From Frateuria soli (GTDB lineage Bacteria > Pseudomonadota > Gammaproteobacteria > Xanthomonadales > Rhodanobacteraceae): a stretch of 64,000 nucleotides of DNA. How positions within the stretch are numbered: the stretch's first letter is position 1; the number at the start of each line of letters is the position of its first letter. Where the stretch lies: contig NZ_CP088252.1 in the NCBI RefSeq assembly GCF_021117385.1, forward strand, positions 1,922,001 to 1,986,000, written 5' to 3'. Shown here piece after piece: positions 28,451-38,638 of this stretch. The position numbers and the translations under genes were made by a program. The notes under the pieces were generated by a model. The model was not told the origin of the DNA, did no database searches, and saw nothing but the letters and a program-made list of their open reading frames with translations.

Positions 28451-29020
28451 TTACTTGCCGACGCGGCTGACGTATTCGCCGGTGCGGGTGTCGACCTTGA
28501 TCACCTCGTCGGTGCCCACGAACAGCGGCACGCGCACCACGGCGCCGGTTTCCAGCGTGGCCGGCTTGCCGCCACCGCCGGAGGTGTCGCCACGGACGCC
28601 CGGGTCGGTCTCGGTGATCTTCAGCTCGACGAAGTTCGGCGCCTGCACCGTGATGATCTCGCCGTTGAACAGCGTGACCACGCACTCTTCCTCGCCCTTG
28701 AGCCACTTCGCCGCATCGCCCACGCCAGCCTTGGTGGCCTGGTGCTGCTCGAAGGACTCCGGCTGCATGAAGTGCCAGAACTCGCCGTCGGAGTAGAGGA
28801 ACTGCATGTCGGTATCGGTGACGTCGGCGACCTCGAAGGAGTCGGACGACTTCATCGTCTGCTCGGTGGTGCGCCCGGTCTTCAGGTTGCGGATGAAGAT
28901 GCGGGTGAACGCCTGGCCCTTGCCGGGCTTGATGAAGTCGGCGTCGGTGATGACCCACGGGTCGTTGTTGTGAAGGATCTTCATACCCTTCTTGACGTCG
29001 TTGAGACCGGCGGTCGCCAT
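28451..29020 (-). CDS. efp: Translation elongation factor P
   Basis: 189 residues. The modifiable Lys is K34 in KPGKGQAF, the context used by the EpmA/EpmB beta-lysylation system. The three-domain length is normal. It relieves ribosome stalling at polyproline. epmB is divergent, 87 bases away; epmA is not in the window. Confidence 0.97.
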   Translation of the reverse strand: MATAGLNDVKKGMKILHNNDPWVITDADFIKPGKGQAFTRIFIRNLKTGRTTEQTMKSSDSFEVADVTDTDMQFLYSDGEFWHFMQPESFEQHQATKAGVGDAAKWLKGEEECVVTLFNGEIITVQAPNFVELKITETDPGVRGDTSGGGGKPATLETGAVVRVPLFVGTDEVIKVDTRTGEYVSRVGK

Positions 29021-29107
29021 GCGCTTTCTGCTCCAGAGGTAAACACCGCCGTTCCGGCGGCTAAAATAGGGGTTTGCACGGGCCCGAAGCCCGCCTCAAG
29101 GCCCGCC

Positions 29108-30118
29108 ATGATAACCGCAAGCCCCGCCGCCCGCCTATCGCCGCCCCCCTCCGACTGGCGCGAGCTGTGGCGCAACGCCATCACCGACGCCGGCGAGCTG
29201 CTTGCCGCCGTGGGGCTCACGCACCTGGCCGACCGGCTGCCGCCGGCCGATGCCGGCTTCGCCCTGCGGGTGCCGCGCGGATTCGTGGCACGCATGCGCC
29301 CCGGCGACCCGCGGGATCCGCTGTTGCTGCAAGTGCTGCCACAGCTTGCCGAGCTCGACCAGGTGCCCGGCTTCCTAACCGACGCGGTGGGCGACCTGGC
29401 CGCGCGCGAGGCGCAGGGCGTGCTGCACAAGTACCACGGCCGCGCGCTGCTGATCGCCAGCGGCAGCTGTGCGGTCAATTGCCGCTACTGCTTCCGGCGG
29501 CACTTTCCCTACGGCGAGGAGATCGCCGCCGCCGGACATTGGAAGCAGGCACTGGCCCACCTGGGGGCCGATCCGTCGATCAGCGAGCTGATTCTCTCCG
29601 GCGGCGACCCGCTCGCCCTGGCGACCTCCAAGCTGGAAGAGCTCGGCCGCGGCCTGGCCGACCTGCCGCAGGTGACCCGCCTGCGCATCCACACCCGCCT
29701 GCCGGTCGTGCTGCCCGAGCGCATCGACGGGCCGTTCCTGGCCTGGCTGGAGGCTTTGCCGTTGCAGAAGGTCGTCGTGCTGCACGCCAACCATGCCAAC
29801 GAGTTCGACTCCGGCGTGGACGCCGCCTGTGCGGGCCTGCGCCAGGCCGGCGCCACGCTGCTCAACCAGTCGGTGCTGCTGCGCGGGATCAATGACGAGG
29901 CCGATAGCCTGGCGGCGCTGTCCGAACGGCTGTTCGCCGCCGGGGTGCTGCCCTACTACCTGCACCAGCTCGACCGCGTGCAGGGCGCCGCCCATTTCGA
30001 AGTGGACGATGCACGCGCCCTGGCCCTGGTCGAGGACCTGCGCCAGCATCTGCCCGGCTACCTGGTCCCGCGGCTGGTCCGCGAAGTAGCCGGGGACGCT
30101 TCCAAGCGCCCGCTGTGA
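29108..30118 (+). CDS. epmB: EF-P beta-lysylation radical SAM protein (lysine 2,3-aminomutase-like)
   Basis: 336 residues, start at 29108. The radical SAM cluster CAVNCRYC is at C121, C125, C128, followed by FRRHFPY; LILSGGDPLAL and the PLP-type segments of lysine 2,3-aminomutases are present. EpmB converts lysine to (R)-beta-lysine for EF-P K34. Divergent pairing with efp supports this. A GCCCGCC/GGCGGGC hairpin follows the stop codon. Confidence 0.95.
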   Translation: MITASPAARLSPPPSDWRELWRNAITDAGELLAAVGLTHLADRLPPADAGFALRVPRGFVARMRPGDPRDPLLLQVLPQLAELDQVPGFLTDAVGDLAAREAQGVLHKYHGRALLIASGSCAVNCRYCFRRHFPYGEEIAAAGHWKQALAHLGADPSISELILSGGDPLALATSKLEELGRGLADLPQVTRLRIHTRLPVVLPERIDGPFLAWLEALPLQKVVVLHANHANEFDSGVDAACAGLRQAGATLLNQSVLLRGINDEADSLAALSERLFAAGVLPYYLHQLDRVQGAAHFEVDDARALALVEDLRQHLPGYLVPRLVREVAGDASKRPL

Positions 30119-30293
30119 GCGCGGCCCGCCGGATGAGGCGGGCGTTGCCTTTGTGCGACTTGCCGCTGGCGCTCTTGGGGGGAATCCGCTACAAACCGTG
30201 GATGGAAGGTGAACGGCCGGGGCCGGCTCGCCTTCCGGTCGCGGCGAGGGGCGCCAGCGATTCGGCCGATTCAGGGGCAGCCGCCAGGGCTCA

Positions 30294-32333
30294 ATGAAAA
30301 AAGATTCCGTCATCAAGATCCTCTTCGTCGAAAAATCCGTCGAGGACGCCGAACAGATCATCAGCCTGCTGCGCAATGCCGGTATCGCGGTGCGCCCGGC
30401 GCGGGCGACCCAGACCGACCAGGTGCAGGCGGCGCTGGACGAGCTCGAACCGGACATGGTGCTGTTTGATCCCGCCGCCGGCCTCGATCTGCGTGAGGTG
30501 GCGCACCTGCTGGACGTGCATGGCCGCGACGTGGCGCTGCTGGCGCTGGTCAACCAGCTCGACACCCAGAGCGTGGCCGACATGTTCGCTGGCGGCGTGC
30601 GCGGCACCGCGTTGCGCACCCAGCCCAAGCAGTTGATCGCGGTGCTGCAGCGCGAGTTCGAGGCGCTGCACACGCGCCGCCAGGTCCGCCTGCTGGAAGC
30701 GGCGCTGCGCGAGTCCGAACGCCGCTGTGACGCCCTGCTCGATTCTTCCACCGACCCCATCGCCTACGTGCACGAAGGCATGCACGTGCGCGCCAACCGC
30801 GCCTACCTGGAGACCTTCGGCTACGAGGAGTTCGACGACCTGCTTGGCCTGCCGGTACTGGACATGATCGGCAGCGCGGATGCCGAGGCCTTCAAGCACC
30901 TCCTGCGCGCCCACTCGCGCAAGGAGAAGGCCGCCAACCAGGTGGAGCTGCAGGCCCGTCGCGCGGACGCCAGCACCTTCAAGGCCACGGTCGAATTCGC
31001 CGGCGCCACCTTCGAGGGCGAACCCTGCCTGCAGATCGTGTTCCGCCGCCAGCAGGTGGATCCGGCGCTGATCGAGCAGCTGCAACGCGACCCGGTTACC
31101 GGCCTGTTCAACCGCGCACGCACGCTCGAGACCATCGACGAGGCAGTCGCCGCCGCGGCCAAGGGCAAGAAGGGCCAGACCCTGCTGCTGATCGAGCCCG
31201 ACAACTGGCAGACCATCGTGTCCGGCATCGGCCTGGGCCAGGCCGACGAACTGCTGGCTTCATTCGCCGGGCGGGTCAGCGCCTTGCTCGGTGAAACCGA
31301 CATGGCCGGCCTGCTGGCCGAGCACACCATCGGCGTGGTGCTCGATTCCCGCAGCGACGAGGCGATCAAGCAGTGGATCGATGGCGTGCTGCAATCCATC
31401 GCCAGCGACATCTTCGATGCCGGCACCCGCTCCATCACGGTCACCGCCAGCATCGGCGGCAGCCTGCTGGGCGAGAAGAACGCCAACGCCGAGCTTCTGC
31501 TCAACCAGGCCAGCCAGGCGCTGCGCAACGCGCAAAGCCAGGGCGGCGGGCGCAGCGAGCTGCACGACCCGGCCGCCCGCGAGAAGGCCGAGGAAGAGCG
31601 CGAGCGCTACTGGCTGCAGTTGCTCAAGCAGGCGCTGGAGCAGGACAACTTCGTGCTCTACCACCAGCACACGATCAGCCTGCAGGACGCGGAGGGCGAA
31701 TACTCCGAGGTACTGCTGCGCATGAACGGGCCCCAGGGCGAGGTGCTGCCCGGCTTCTTCATGCCGATCGCCGAAAAGCACGGCCTGACCCCGGCGATCG
31801 ACCGCTGGGTGCTCAACCGCGCCATCGAGATGCTCAAGGCACGCGACGGACAGGGCGTGCAGACGACGTTCTTCGTCAAGCTCACGGCCCAGTCGATGCA
31901 GGACGCCACCTTCCTTCCATGGCTGGCGGAGCGGCTCAAGCGCGCCGCACTGCGCCAGGGCCAGCTCGTGCTGGAAATGACCGAGAGCAAGGTGGTCACG
32001 CTGCTGCGCCCGGCGCAGGAGTTCATCAGCCACTGGAAGAAGATGGGCGGACGGTTCGCCCTGGAGCAGTTCGGCTCGGGCCTGAATTCGTTCCAGTTGC
32101 TGACCCACATCGATGCCGACTATCTGAAGATCGACCGCACGTACATGAACCAGTTGCCGCAGCATCCGGAAAACCAGAAGAAGATCGGGGAGATCTGCGC
32201 GCAGGCTCACGAGATGAAGCGGCTGACGGTGGCCGAGTGGGTCGAGGACGCGACGAGCACCTCGCTGCTGTTCGCCTGTGGCGTGGACTTCGTGCAGGGC
32301 AACTTCCTGCAGGAACCGCAGCGGTTGATGTGA
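30294..32333 (+). CDS. fimX: FimX-type c-di-GMP receptor (REC-PAS-degenerate GGDEF-degenerate EAL)
   Basis: 679 residues, near the ~690 of Pseudomonas and Xanthomonas FimX. Residues ~1-125 are a receiver-like domain lacking the phospho-acceptor Asp pattern; ~140-255 PAS (STDPIAYVHEGMHVRANRAYLETFGYEEFD); ~265-420 a GGDEF domain without GGDEF (AEHTIGVVLDS at the site); ~435-679 an EAL domain whose signature is EVL (E472, YSEVLLRM) and whose catalytic DDFG is EQFG. It should therefore bind c-di-GMP without making or breaking it. FimX controls type IV pilus assembly and twitching through PilB/PilZ; those genes are not here. Confidence 0.88.
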   Translation: MKKDSVIKILFVEKSVEDAEQIISLLRNAGIAVRPARATQTDQVQAALDELEPDMVLFDPAAGLDLREVAHLLDVHGRDVALLALVNQLDTQSVADMFAGGVRGTALRTQPKQLIAVLQREFEALHTRRQVRLLEAALRESERRCDALLDSSTDPIAYVHEGMHVRANRAYLETFGYEEFDDLLGLPVLDMIGSADAEAFKHLLRAHSRKEKAANQVELQARRADASTFKATVEFAGATFEGEPCLQIVFRRQQVDPALIEQLQRDPVTGLFNRARTLETIDEAVAAAAKGKKGQTLLLIEPDNWQTIVSGIGLGQADELLASFAGRVSALLGETDMAGLLAEHTIGVVLDSRSDEAIKQWIDGVLQSIASDIFDAGTRSITVTASIGGSLLGEKNANAELLLNQASQALRNAQSQGGGRSELHDPAAREKAEEERERYWLQLLKQALEQDNFVLYHQHTISLQDAEGEYSEVLLRMNGPQGEVLPGFFMPIAEKHGLTPAIDRWVLNRAIEMLKARDGQGVQTTFFVKLTAQSMQDATFLPWLAERLKRAALRQGQLVLEMTESKVVTLLRPAQEFISHWKKMGGRFALEQFGSGLNSFQLLTHIDADYLKIDRTYMNQLPQHPENQKKIGEICAQAHEMKRLTVAEWVEDATSTSLLFACGVDFVQGNFLQEPQRLM

Positions 32334-32389
32334 TCGGCGCCACCCGGCTGACTGGGCGGCAGGCTCACTCCGCCCGAGACCCGCTCTTC

Positions 32390-32460
32390 GTAGGAGCCCG
32401 CCTGCGGGCGATGCTCTGCTGGCGCACTAGCCAAAGCGTCGCCCGCAAGCGGGCTCCCGC
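32390..32460. repeat. REP-like GTAGGAGCCCGC repeat, copy 3
   Basis: GTAGGAGCCCGCCTGCGGGC faces GTCGCCCGCAAGCGGGCTCC across ~25 bases. Between fimX and the rplS terminator. Confidence 0.85.
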
Positions 32461-32521
32461 ATAACGTCGAGGGGCCCGCGTATCGGAGCCGGCGTCCATC
32501 GCCCGTGCCGAACCTTGAATG

Positions 32522-32556
32522 CAAAAAGCCCCGCGGATCGCTCCGCGGGGCTTTTG
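32522..32556. terminator. Bidirectional terminator between fimX and rplS
   Basis: AAAAGCCCCGCGGA pairs with TCCGCGGGGCTTTT around a 4-base loop, with A/T runs on both sides. It serves the rpsP-rplS operon (minus) and fimX (plus). Confidence 0.92.
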
Positions 32557-32578
32557 CGTGGAACAAGCCTGCCGTCGT

Positions 32579-32974
32579 TTACTCGGCGGCGGCGGCAGCC
32601 TTGGCAGCAGCCTTGGCAGCCGAAACGGCGGCGATGTCTTCCTTGATGCGGGCAGCCTTGCCTTCCAGGCCACGCAGGAAGTACAGCTTGGCGCCGCGCA
32701 CCTTGCCCTTGCGCTTGACCTGCACCGAATCGATCGCCGGGCTGTGCGCCTGGAACACGCGCTCCACACCGGTGCCGTGCGAGATCTTGCGCACGGTGAA
32801 GGCCGAATGCAGGCCACGGCTGCGCTTGGCGATGACCACGCCCTCGAAGGCCTGCACGCGCTCGCGATTGCCTTCCTTCACCTTGACGTTGACCACCACG
32901 GTGTCGCCGGGGCCGAATTCCGGCAGCTGGCGGGTGATCTGCTCGGCTTCGAACTGTTCGATGATCTTGTTCAT
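32579..32974 (-). CDS. rplS: 50S ribosomal protein L19
   Basis: 131 residues from the start at 32974 ([12 protein letters not shown]). The L19 core ([32 protein letters not shown], cited in part) is followed by an Ala/Lys tail of about 15 residues not found in E. coli. Last gene of rpsP-rimM-trmD-rplS. Confidence 0.98.
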   Translation of the reverse strand: MNKIIEQFEAEQITRQLPEFGPGDTVVVNVKVKEGNRERVQAFEGVVIAKRSRGLHSAFTVRKISHGTGVERVFQAHSPAIDSVQVKRKGKVRGAKLYFLRGLEGKAARIKEDIAAVSAAKAAAKAAAAAE

Positions 32975-32999
32975 GGCAACACCTGATTGAATTTGCAAA

Positions 33000-33782
33000 T
33001 TACTGCGGCTTTACGGCCGCGTCGTCGTGCCGCTGCTGCTCATGACGAGCGTGCTCGCGGCGGAATTCTTCGAGCAATGCGCGGGACTCCTTGTCCAATG
33101 CGCACTGCGCCAACAGGTCGGGCCGCCGCAGCCAGGTCCGTCCCAGCGACTGCTTCAGGCGCCAGCGGCGGATCGCCGCGTGGTCGCCGGAAAGCAACAC
33201 CTCCGGCACGTCACCCAGTGCGTCATGCACCGGCTTCGCGTAGTGCGGGCAGTCGAGCAGACCGTTCGAGAACGAATCCTGCTCGGCGGACTGCGCGTCG
33301 TTCAACGCGCCTTCCTGCAACCGGCCGACCGCGTCGATGATCACCGCGGCGCCCAGCTCACCCCCGGACAGCACATAATCGCCGATGGAGAGCTCCTCGT
33401 CGACCTCGTGCGCCAGCAGGCGTTCGTCCACACCCTCGTAACGCCCACAGAGCAGGGCGATGCGTGGCCGTTTCGCCAGCGCCTCCACCCTGCCCTGCGT
33501 CAGCCGCGCTCCCTGCGGACTGAGGTAAATCACGTGCGCCGGCTCCGGCGCCGCCTCGCGCATGGCCTTGATGGCCGCGCGCAAGGGTTCGATCAGCATC
33601 ACCATCCCGGGTCCGCCGCCGCAGGTGCGGCCGTCCACGGTGCGGTAGTTGTCGGTGGCGTAGTCGCGCGGATTCCAGGTTTCCACCTGCAGCAACTGGC
33701 GCTGCTGCGCGCGTCCCACCACACCGACGGCGGCGCACTGGCGCATGAAGTCGGGAAACAGCGTGACGACGTCGATGCGCAT
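33000..33782 (-). CDS. trmD: tRNA (guanine-N1-)-methyltransferase
   Basis: 260 residues. SPOUT-fold knot features: [12 protein letters not shown] at the start, [31 protein letters not shown] and [15 protein letters not shown]. It methylates G37 of tRNAs reading CNN codons. In the conserved order after rimM. Confidence 0.98.
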   Translation of the reverse strand: MRIDVVTLFPDFMRQCAAVGVVGRAQQRQLLQVETWNPRDYATDNYRTVDGRTCGGGPGMVMLIEPLRAAIKAMREAAPEPAHVIYLSPQGARLTQGRVEALAKRPRIALLCGRYEGVDERLLAHEVDEELSIGDYVLSGGELGAAVIIDAVGRLQEGALNDAQSAEQDSFSNGLLDCPHYAKPVHDALGDVPEVLLSGDHAAIRRWRLKQSLGRTWLRRPDLLAQCALDKESRALLEEFRREHARHEQQRHDDAAVKPQ

Positions 33783-33796
33783 CGGATCCTCGATTC

Positions 33797-34312
33797 CTAG
33801 AACTCCGGATCCCAGTCCACCACCATGCGCCCGCCGGACAGGTCCACCGAACGCACGTAAGTCCCCTGGACGAAAGGCACCAGCCGCTCGCGCGTGCCGT
33901 CCCTCACCACCACCACGTCGTTGGCGCCGGTGGCGAACAGGTGGCTCACCCGTCCCAGCGACACCCCTTCGGTGGTGATGACCTCGAGCCCTTCGAGGTC
34001 GACCCAGTAATACTCGTCCTTGGCCGGAGGCGGCAGCAGCTCGCGGGCGACATGGATGTCCTTGCCCACCAGCGCGGCCGCGGCGTCGCGGTCATCCACG
34101 CCGGGCAACTGGCAGATCAGCCCCTTGCCCTGCGGACGCCCGGCAACCCCGGCGACCTCCATCACCTCGCCCGGCGCCTTTTCGAGCAGCCAGGGCTGGT
34201 ACTTGAAGATCTGCGTGCGGGGCTCGGTCCAGGATTCGATCTTGAGCCAGCCCTGCACGCCGTACAGCCCGACGATGCGTCCGACCAGGACGCGCCGACC
34301 GGCTGCGGCCAT
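33797..34312 (-). CDS. rimM: 16S rRNA processing protein RimM
   Basis: 171 residues, start at 34312, two bases after the rpsP stop. N-terminal [21 protein letters not shown] and C-terminal PRC-barrel ([34 protein letters not shown]) domains are complete. It assists 30S head assembly with S19. Confidence 0.97.
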   Translation of the reverse strand: MAAAGRRVLVGRIVGLYGVQGWLKIESWTEPRTQIFKYQPWLLEKAPGEVMEVAGVAGRPQGKGLICQLPGVDDRDAAAALVGKDIHVARELLPPPAKDEYYWVDLEGLEVITTEGVSLGRVSHLFATGANDVVVVRDGTRERLVPFVQGTYVRSVDLSGGRMVVDWDPEF

Positions 34313-34314
34313 GC

Positions 34315-34572
34315 TTAGGCAGCAGCCTGCTGCTTGCCGGCTTCCTTGAGCAGGGCGGCGACCTTGTCGGTCAGCTGGGCGCCCTTGCCCACCCACTCGT
34401 TGACGCGCTCGACGTTGAGCTCCAGGCGCTTGTCCTTGCCGGAGGCGACCGGGTTGTAGAAGCCCACGTTCTCGATGCTGCGACCGTCGCGCTTGTTGCG
34501 CTGGTCGGTCACGACGACGTGGTAGAACGGGCGGCCCTTGGCGCCACCGCGCGAAAGACGAATCTTGACCAT
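34315..34572 (-). CDS. rpsP: 30S ribosomal protein S16
   Basis: 85 residues from the start at 34572 ([21 protein letters not shown]). Earlier in-frame codons extend 13 residues upstream but are not part of S16. First gene of rpsP-rimM-trmD-rplS; a promoter-like sequence lies ~75 bases upstream. Confidence 0.98.
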   Translation of the reverse strand: MVKIRLSRGGAKGRPFYHVVVTDQRNKRDGRSIENVGFYNPVASGKDKRLELNVERVNEWVGKGAQLTDKVAALLKEAGKQQAAA

Positions 34573-34640
34573 AAGTAAAAGCTCCAGAGGTGCCGGCCGC
34601 GCCGGCAGCACGCACGGGATCCGCGCGCGGTAAACGCGGC

Positions 34641-34668
34641 ATTTTAGTGGATTTTCGGTAAAAGGGAA
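34641..34668 (-). promoter_or_regulatory. Candidate promoter of rpsP operon
   Basis: On the minus strand TAAAAT (-10, 34641-34646) follows TTCCCT (-35 like, 34663-34668) by 16 bases. The A/T-rich -10 stands out against the GC-rich surroundings. Confidence 0.45.
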
Positions 34669-34731
34669 GACCTTGGGTTGGGGCTGTCCAGAAGGCCATC
34701 GCTTCCGGCGCCCCCTAGATGCGCCGGGTGA

Positions 34732-36114
34732 TCAGCGCATCGGCGGGAAACCGCCGCCCATCCCGCCCATGCCCTTCATGGCCCCGCGCATCTGCCGCAT
34801 CAGGCCCTTGGTGCCGCCCTTGGAGAGCTTGGACATCATCTTCTCCATCTGCATGTACTGCTTGAGCAGGCGGTTGACGTCGGCCGGCTGGGTACCCGAG
34901 CCGCGCGCCACGCGGGCGCGACGCGAGCCATTGAGGAGGTCCGGATGGCGGCGCTCCTTCGGCGTCATCGAGCCGATGATCGCCACCATGCGCCTGATCT
35001 CGTTGTCGTTGACCTTCGACTTGACGTTCTCGGGCAGGTTGGCCACGCCCGGCAGCTTGTCCAGCAGGCCGGCCAGGCCGCCCATGTTGTTCATCTGCTC
35101 GAGCTGGTCGCGCATGTCGTTCAGGTCGAAGCGCTTGCCCTTCATCACCTTCTGGGCGAGCTGCTGCGCCTTTTCCTGGTCGACCTTGCGCTCGACCTCC
35201 TCCACCAGCGAAAGCACGTCGCCCATGCCGAGGATGCGCTGGGCCAGGCGGTCGGGATGGAACGGCTCCAGCGCGTCGGTCTTCTCGCCCGCGCCCAGGA
35301 ACTTGATCGGCCGCCCGGTGACGTAGCGCACGGACAGCGCCGCGCCGCCGCGGGCGTCGCCGTCGGTCTTGGTCAGCACCACGCCGGTCAGCGGCAGCGC
35401 TTCGCTGAAGGCCTTGGCGGTGGTGGCCGCGTCCTGGCCGGTCATCGAATCGACCACGAACAGGGTCTCGACCGGCGTGATCGCGGCATGCAGCGCCTTG
35501 ATCTCGCCCATCATTGCTTCGTCGATGTGCAGGCGGCCGGCGGTATCGACCAGCAGCACGTCGACCACCTCGCGGCGGGCGGCGGCAATCGCGCCCCGGG
35601 CGATGTCGACCGGATCCTGTCCCGCCTCGGACGGGAAGAACTTCACCCCGACCTGTTCGGCCAGCGTACGCAGTTGCTCGATGGCGGCAGGACGGTAGAC
35701 GTCGCAGCTGACCACCATCACTTTCTTTTTCTTGCGCTCGGTCAGGAAGCGGGCGAGCTTGGCCACCGTGGTGGTCTTGCCCGCGCCCTGCAGGCCGGCC
35801 ATCAGCACCACCGCGGGCGGCTGCTGCGCAAGGTTGAGCTCGGCGTTGGCCGTGCCCATCACCTTGGTCAACTCCTCGCTGACCACCTTCACCAGTGCCT
35901 GGCCGGGCGACAGGCTCTTGAGCACTTCCTGGCCGACCGCGCGCACCTTCACGCGCTCGATCAGCGCCTGCACGACCGGCAGCGCGACGTCCGCCTCCAG
36001 CAGCGCGATGCGCACCTCGCGCAGGGACTCGCGGATGTTTTCCTCGGTCAGCCGTCCGCGTCCGCGAAGGCGGTTGACGGTGGCGGAGAGGCGTTGGCTC
36101 AGCGACTCGAACAT
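34732..36114 (-). CDS. ffh: Signal recognition particle protein Ffh (SRP54)
   Basis: 460 residues from the start at 36114. NG domain with G1 GLQGAGKTTTVAKLA (~107-121), DTAGRLHID and TKTDGDARGG; M domain rich in Met at the C-terminus (MQMEKMMSKLSKGG, MRGAMKGMGGMGGGFPPMR). It forms the SRP with the 4.5S RNA at 5837-5942 and targets membrane proteins. Confidence 0.98.
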   Translation of the reverse strand: MFESLSQRLSATVNRLRGRGRLTEENIRESLREVRIALLEADVALPVVQALIERVKVRAVGQEVLKSLSPGQALVKVVSEELTKVMGTANAELNLAQQPPAVVLMAGLQGAGKTTTVAKLARFLTERKKKKVMVVSCDVYRPAAIEQLRTLAEQVGVKFFPSEAGQDPVDIARGAIAAARREVVDVLLVDTAGRLHIDEAMMGEIKALHAAITPVETLFVVDSMTGQDAATTAKAFSEALPLTGVVLTKTDGDARGGAALSVRYVTGRPIKFLGAGEKTDALEPFHPDRLAQRILGMGDVLSLVEEVERKVDQEKAQQLAQKVMKGKRFDLNDMRDQLEQMNNMGGLAGLLDKLPGVANLPENVKSKVNDNEIRRMVAIIGSMTPKERRHPDLLNGSRRARVARGSGTQPADVNRLLKQYMQMEKMMSKLSKGGTKGLMRQMRGAMKGMGGMGGGFPPMR

Positions 36115-36279
36115 GGGCGGGCTACGGTTCGACAGGAACAAGCACGCCAATATATCAGAGCGCCCGATCCGCGGCCCTTAACAGGCCGCGCGATCCGGAC
36201 GGCCGGGCTTCCGGCCGGAAGACGACCTGTCCCGGCGCGTCGATTCCCGCGGACGGCTCGTTCAACGGACCCTGACCGT

Positions 36280-37104
36280 ATGCGACACTTCACGCGCATG
36301 CTGCCCGCCCTCTCGCTCACCGCCATCGTCTGCTACCTGCTCGCCACCGGCCTGCTCGCCTGGCCGCTGTTCGGCAGCGGGACGGGGAAACCATCGCCGG
36401 TCTGGCAGCGCGCGGCGCTGGCAGTGGCGCTTCTTGCCGTGCTCGCGCATGCGGGCGTGCTGCTGGGCATGCACCGGGGCGCCCTGGACCTGCACTTCTT
36501 TGCCGCGCTGTCGCTGGTCGCCTGCGTCGTTTCGGCAATCACGATGCTGGTGAGCATTACACGCCCGGTGGCCGCGCTCGGAGTCGTGGTCTTCCCGCTG
36601 GCCGCGCTTTTTGTTGCGATCGACCAGCTGTCCAGGCCCACGCCGCCCGAGCCCATGGACTGGCAGATCAAGCTGCACGTGGCGGTCGGAGTCATCGCTT
36701 TCAGCGTTCTCTCGTTCGCTGCGGTGCTTGCGCTGGGCCTGGCTGTACAGGAGCGGGCGCTGCGGCACCGCCAGTTCCGGCCCTGGCTGCGGGCGCTTCC
36801 TCCGCTGACGCAGACGGAGGCATTGCTGTTCCGGCTGATCAGCGCCGGCTTCGCGCTGCTGACGCTGACGCTGCTTTCCGGCGCGCTCTTCGTGCACGAC
36901 ATCCGCAACCAGCATCTGGCGCACGTGATAGTGCTCACCGTAATCGCGTGGGTGATCTTCGGCGTACTGCTCTGGGGACGCTGGCGTCATGGCTGGCGCG
37001 GCACGCGCGCGGTCAACCTCACCCTGATCGGCATGGCGGTGCTCGGGCTCGCCTTTTTCGGCAGCAAGTTCGTGCTCGAGGTCGTGCTGCAGCGCGTACC
37101 GTGA
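36280..37104 (+). CDS. Cytochrome c assembly-type membrane protein (CcsA/YpjD)
   Basis: 274 residues with about eight hydrophobic helices and no soluble domain. The C-terminal half has the CcsA/ResC-like pattern with His in DWQIKLHVAVGVIAFSVLSF and NQHLAHVIVLTVIAWVIFGVLLWGR, but lacks the WWD motif of haem-handling CcmC/CcmF. This small YpjD/CorE-like group lies divergent from ffh in many gammaproteobacteria. Role not established. Confidence 0.82.
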   Translation: MRHFTRMLPALSLTAIVCYLLATGLLAWPLFGSGTGKPSPVWQRAALAVALLAVLAHAGVLLGMHRGALDLHFFAALSLVACVVSAITMLVSITRPVAALGVVVFPLAALFVAIDQLSRPTPPEPMDWQIKLHVAVGVIAFSVLSFAAVLALGLAVQERALRHRQFRPWLRALPPLTQTEALLFRLISAGFALLTLTLLSGALFVHDIRNQHLAHVIVLTVIAWVIFGVLLWGRWRHGWRGTRAVNLTLIGMAVLGLAFFGSKFVLEVVLQRVP

Positions 37105-37167
37105 ACCCGCCGCGATGCGGTCAGCGCCAGCGCTTGAGGCCAGCCCCATCGCGTCCCTGCCAGGGAG

Positions 37168-38559
37168 TCATGCCTCGCGGCAGGCGTCGATGGCCTGCGA
37201 CAGGCGCTCCACGCCGATGACCTCCATCTCGCCGACCTTGCCCTTCTTGGGTGCATTGGCCTTGGGCACGATGGCACGGCGGAAGCCGTGGGTGGCCGCT
37301 TCCTTCAGGCGCTCCTCGCCGTTGGGTACCGGGCGGATCTCGCCGGAAAGGCCGACCTCGCCGAAGGCGATGGTCTTGTCCGGCAGCGGGCGGTCGCGCA
37401 GGGAGGAGAGCACCGCCAGCAGCACCGGCAGGTCGGCGGCCGTTTCCTGCACCCGGATACCGCCGACCACGTTGACGAACACATCCTGGTCATAGGCCGC
37501 CACGCCGCCGTGGCGGTGCAGCACGGCCAGCAACATCGCCAGGCGGTTCTGCTCCAGGCCCAACGCCACGCGGCGCGGATTGCCCAGCGAGGACTGGTCG
37601 ACCAGCGCCTGCACTTCGACCAGCAACGGACGGGTACCCTCGCGGGTGACCATGACAGCGCTCCCCGAAGTCGGCCCGGAATGCGCCGAAAGGAAGATCG
37701 CCGAGGGATTGGGCACCTCGCGCAGGCCCTTGTCGGACATCGCGAACACGCCCAGCTCGTTGACCGCGCCGAAGCGGTTCTTGAACGCGCGCAGCACGCG
37801 GAAGCGGCTGCCCGACTCGCCCTCGAAATACAGCACCGCGTCGACCATGTGCTCGAGCACGCGCGGACCGGCGATCCCGCCTTCCTTGGTGACATGGCCG
37901 ACCAGGAACACCGACGTGCCGGTCTCCTTGGCGAAGCGGGTCAGCTTGGCCGCCGACTCGCGCACCTGACTGACCGAACCTGGCGCCGCGGTGAGCAGTT
38001 CGGTCCAGATCGTCTGGATCGAATCGATCACCAGCACGTGAGGTCGCGTGGCGATGGCCTGCTCGAGGATACGCTCGATGCACGTCTCGGCCAGCGCCTG
38101 CAACGGTTCCAGCGGCAGGCCAAGGCGCTGCGCGCGGGCGGCCACCTGCGAAAGCGATTCCTCGCCGGTGACATAGACGCTCGCCAGGTGCGCGCCCAGC
38201 GTGCCCAGCATCTGCAGCAACAGCGTCGACTTGCCGATGCCCGGGTCGCCACCGATCAGCACCACCGAACCTTGCACCAGCCCGCCACCGAGCACGCGAT
38301 CGAGTTCGCCGATGCCGGTGTGCGTGCGCGCCTCGGTGGTCAGCGCCACCGCGGTGAGCGGGGTGACCCTGGCTGAACCGGCGGCGTTGCCGGCGTAGCT
38401 CGAGCGCTGCGCGCCGACCGAGGCTTTCGCCGTGGAAGCAGGCGCCAGCACGACCTCACTGAGCGTGTTCCACACGCCGCATTCGACGCATTGGCCCTGC
38501 CATTTGGAGTGTTCGGCGCCGCAATCGGTGCAGACGTAGGCGGTCTTGGCCTTGGCCAT
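37168..38559 (-). CDS. radA: DNA repair protein RadA
   Basis: 463 residues. N-terminal zinc finger CTDCGAEHSKWQGQCVECGVWN (C10, C13, C24, C27), Walker A GGDPGIGKSTLLLQ (~103-116), the RadA-specific KNRFG (FKNRFGAVNELGVF) and a C-terminal Lon-like domain. It promotes branch migration in recombination. Stands between the CcsA-like gene and alr in the dnaB-alr-radA order. Confidence 0.97.
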   Translation of the reverse strand: MAKAKTAYVCTDCGAEHSKWQGQCVECGVWNTLSEVVLAPASTAKASVGAQRSSYAGNAAGSARVTPLTAVALTTEARTHTGIGELDRVLGGGLVQGSVVLIGGDPGIGKSTLLLQMLGTLGAHLASVYVTGEESLSQVAARAQRLGLPLEPLQALAETCIERILEQAIATRPHVLVIDSIQTIWTELLTAAPGSVSQVRESAAKLTRFAKETGTSVFLVGHVTKEGGIAGPRVLEHMVDAVLYFEGESGSRFRVLRAFKNRFGAVNELGVFAMSDKGLREVPNPSAIFLSAHSGPTSGSAVMVTREGTRPLLVEVQALVDQSSLGNPRRVALGLEQNRLAMLLAVLHRHGGVAAYDQDVFVNVVGGIRVQETAADLPVLLAVLSSLRDRPLPDKTIAFGEVGLSGEIRPVPNGEERLKEAATHGFRRAIVPKANAPKKGKVGEMEVIGVERLSQAIDACREA

Positions 38560-38638
38560 GGGGTGTTCCGGTAGTCGAAGGCGAGGAGCTTAGCCCGCCC
38601 CGCTCGCACGGGGCGAGACAGCGCGTGCCGGTTTCGCC

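Noticed and set aside
27074-29107. Very long plus-strand frame continuing into epmB
   Set aside because: It is the complement of the mtaD-like and efp coding regions; only the part from 29108 has family features and a start.
34945-36279. Plus-strand frame in front of the CcsA-like gene
   Set aside because: It mirrors ffh; high GC keeps the opposite strand open.
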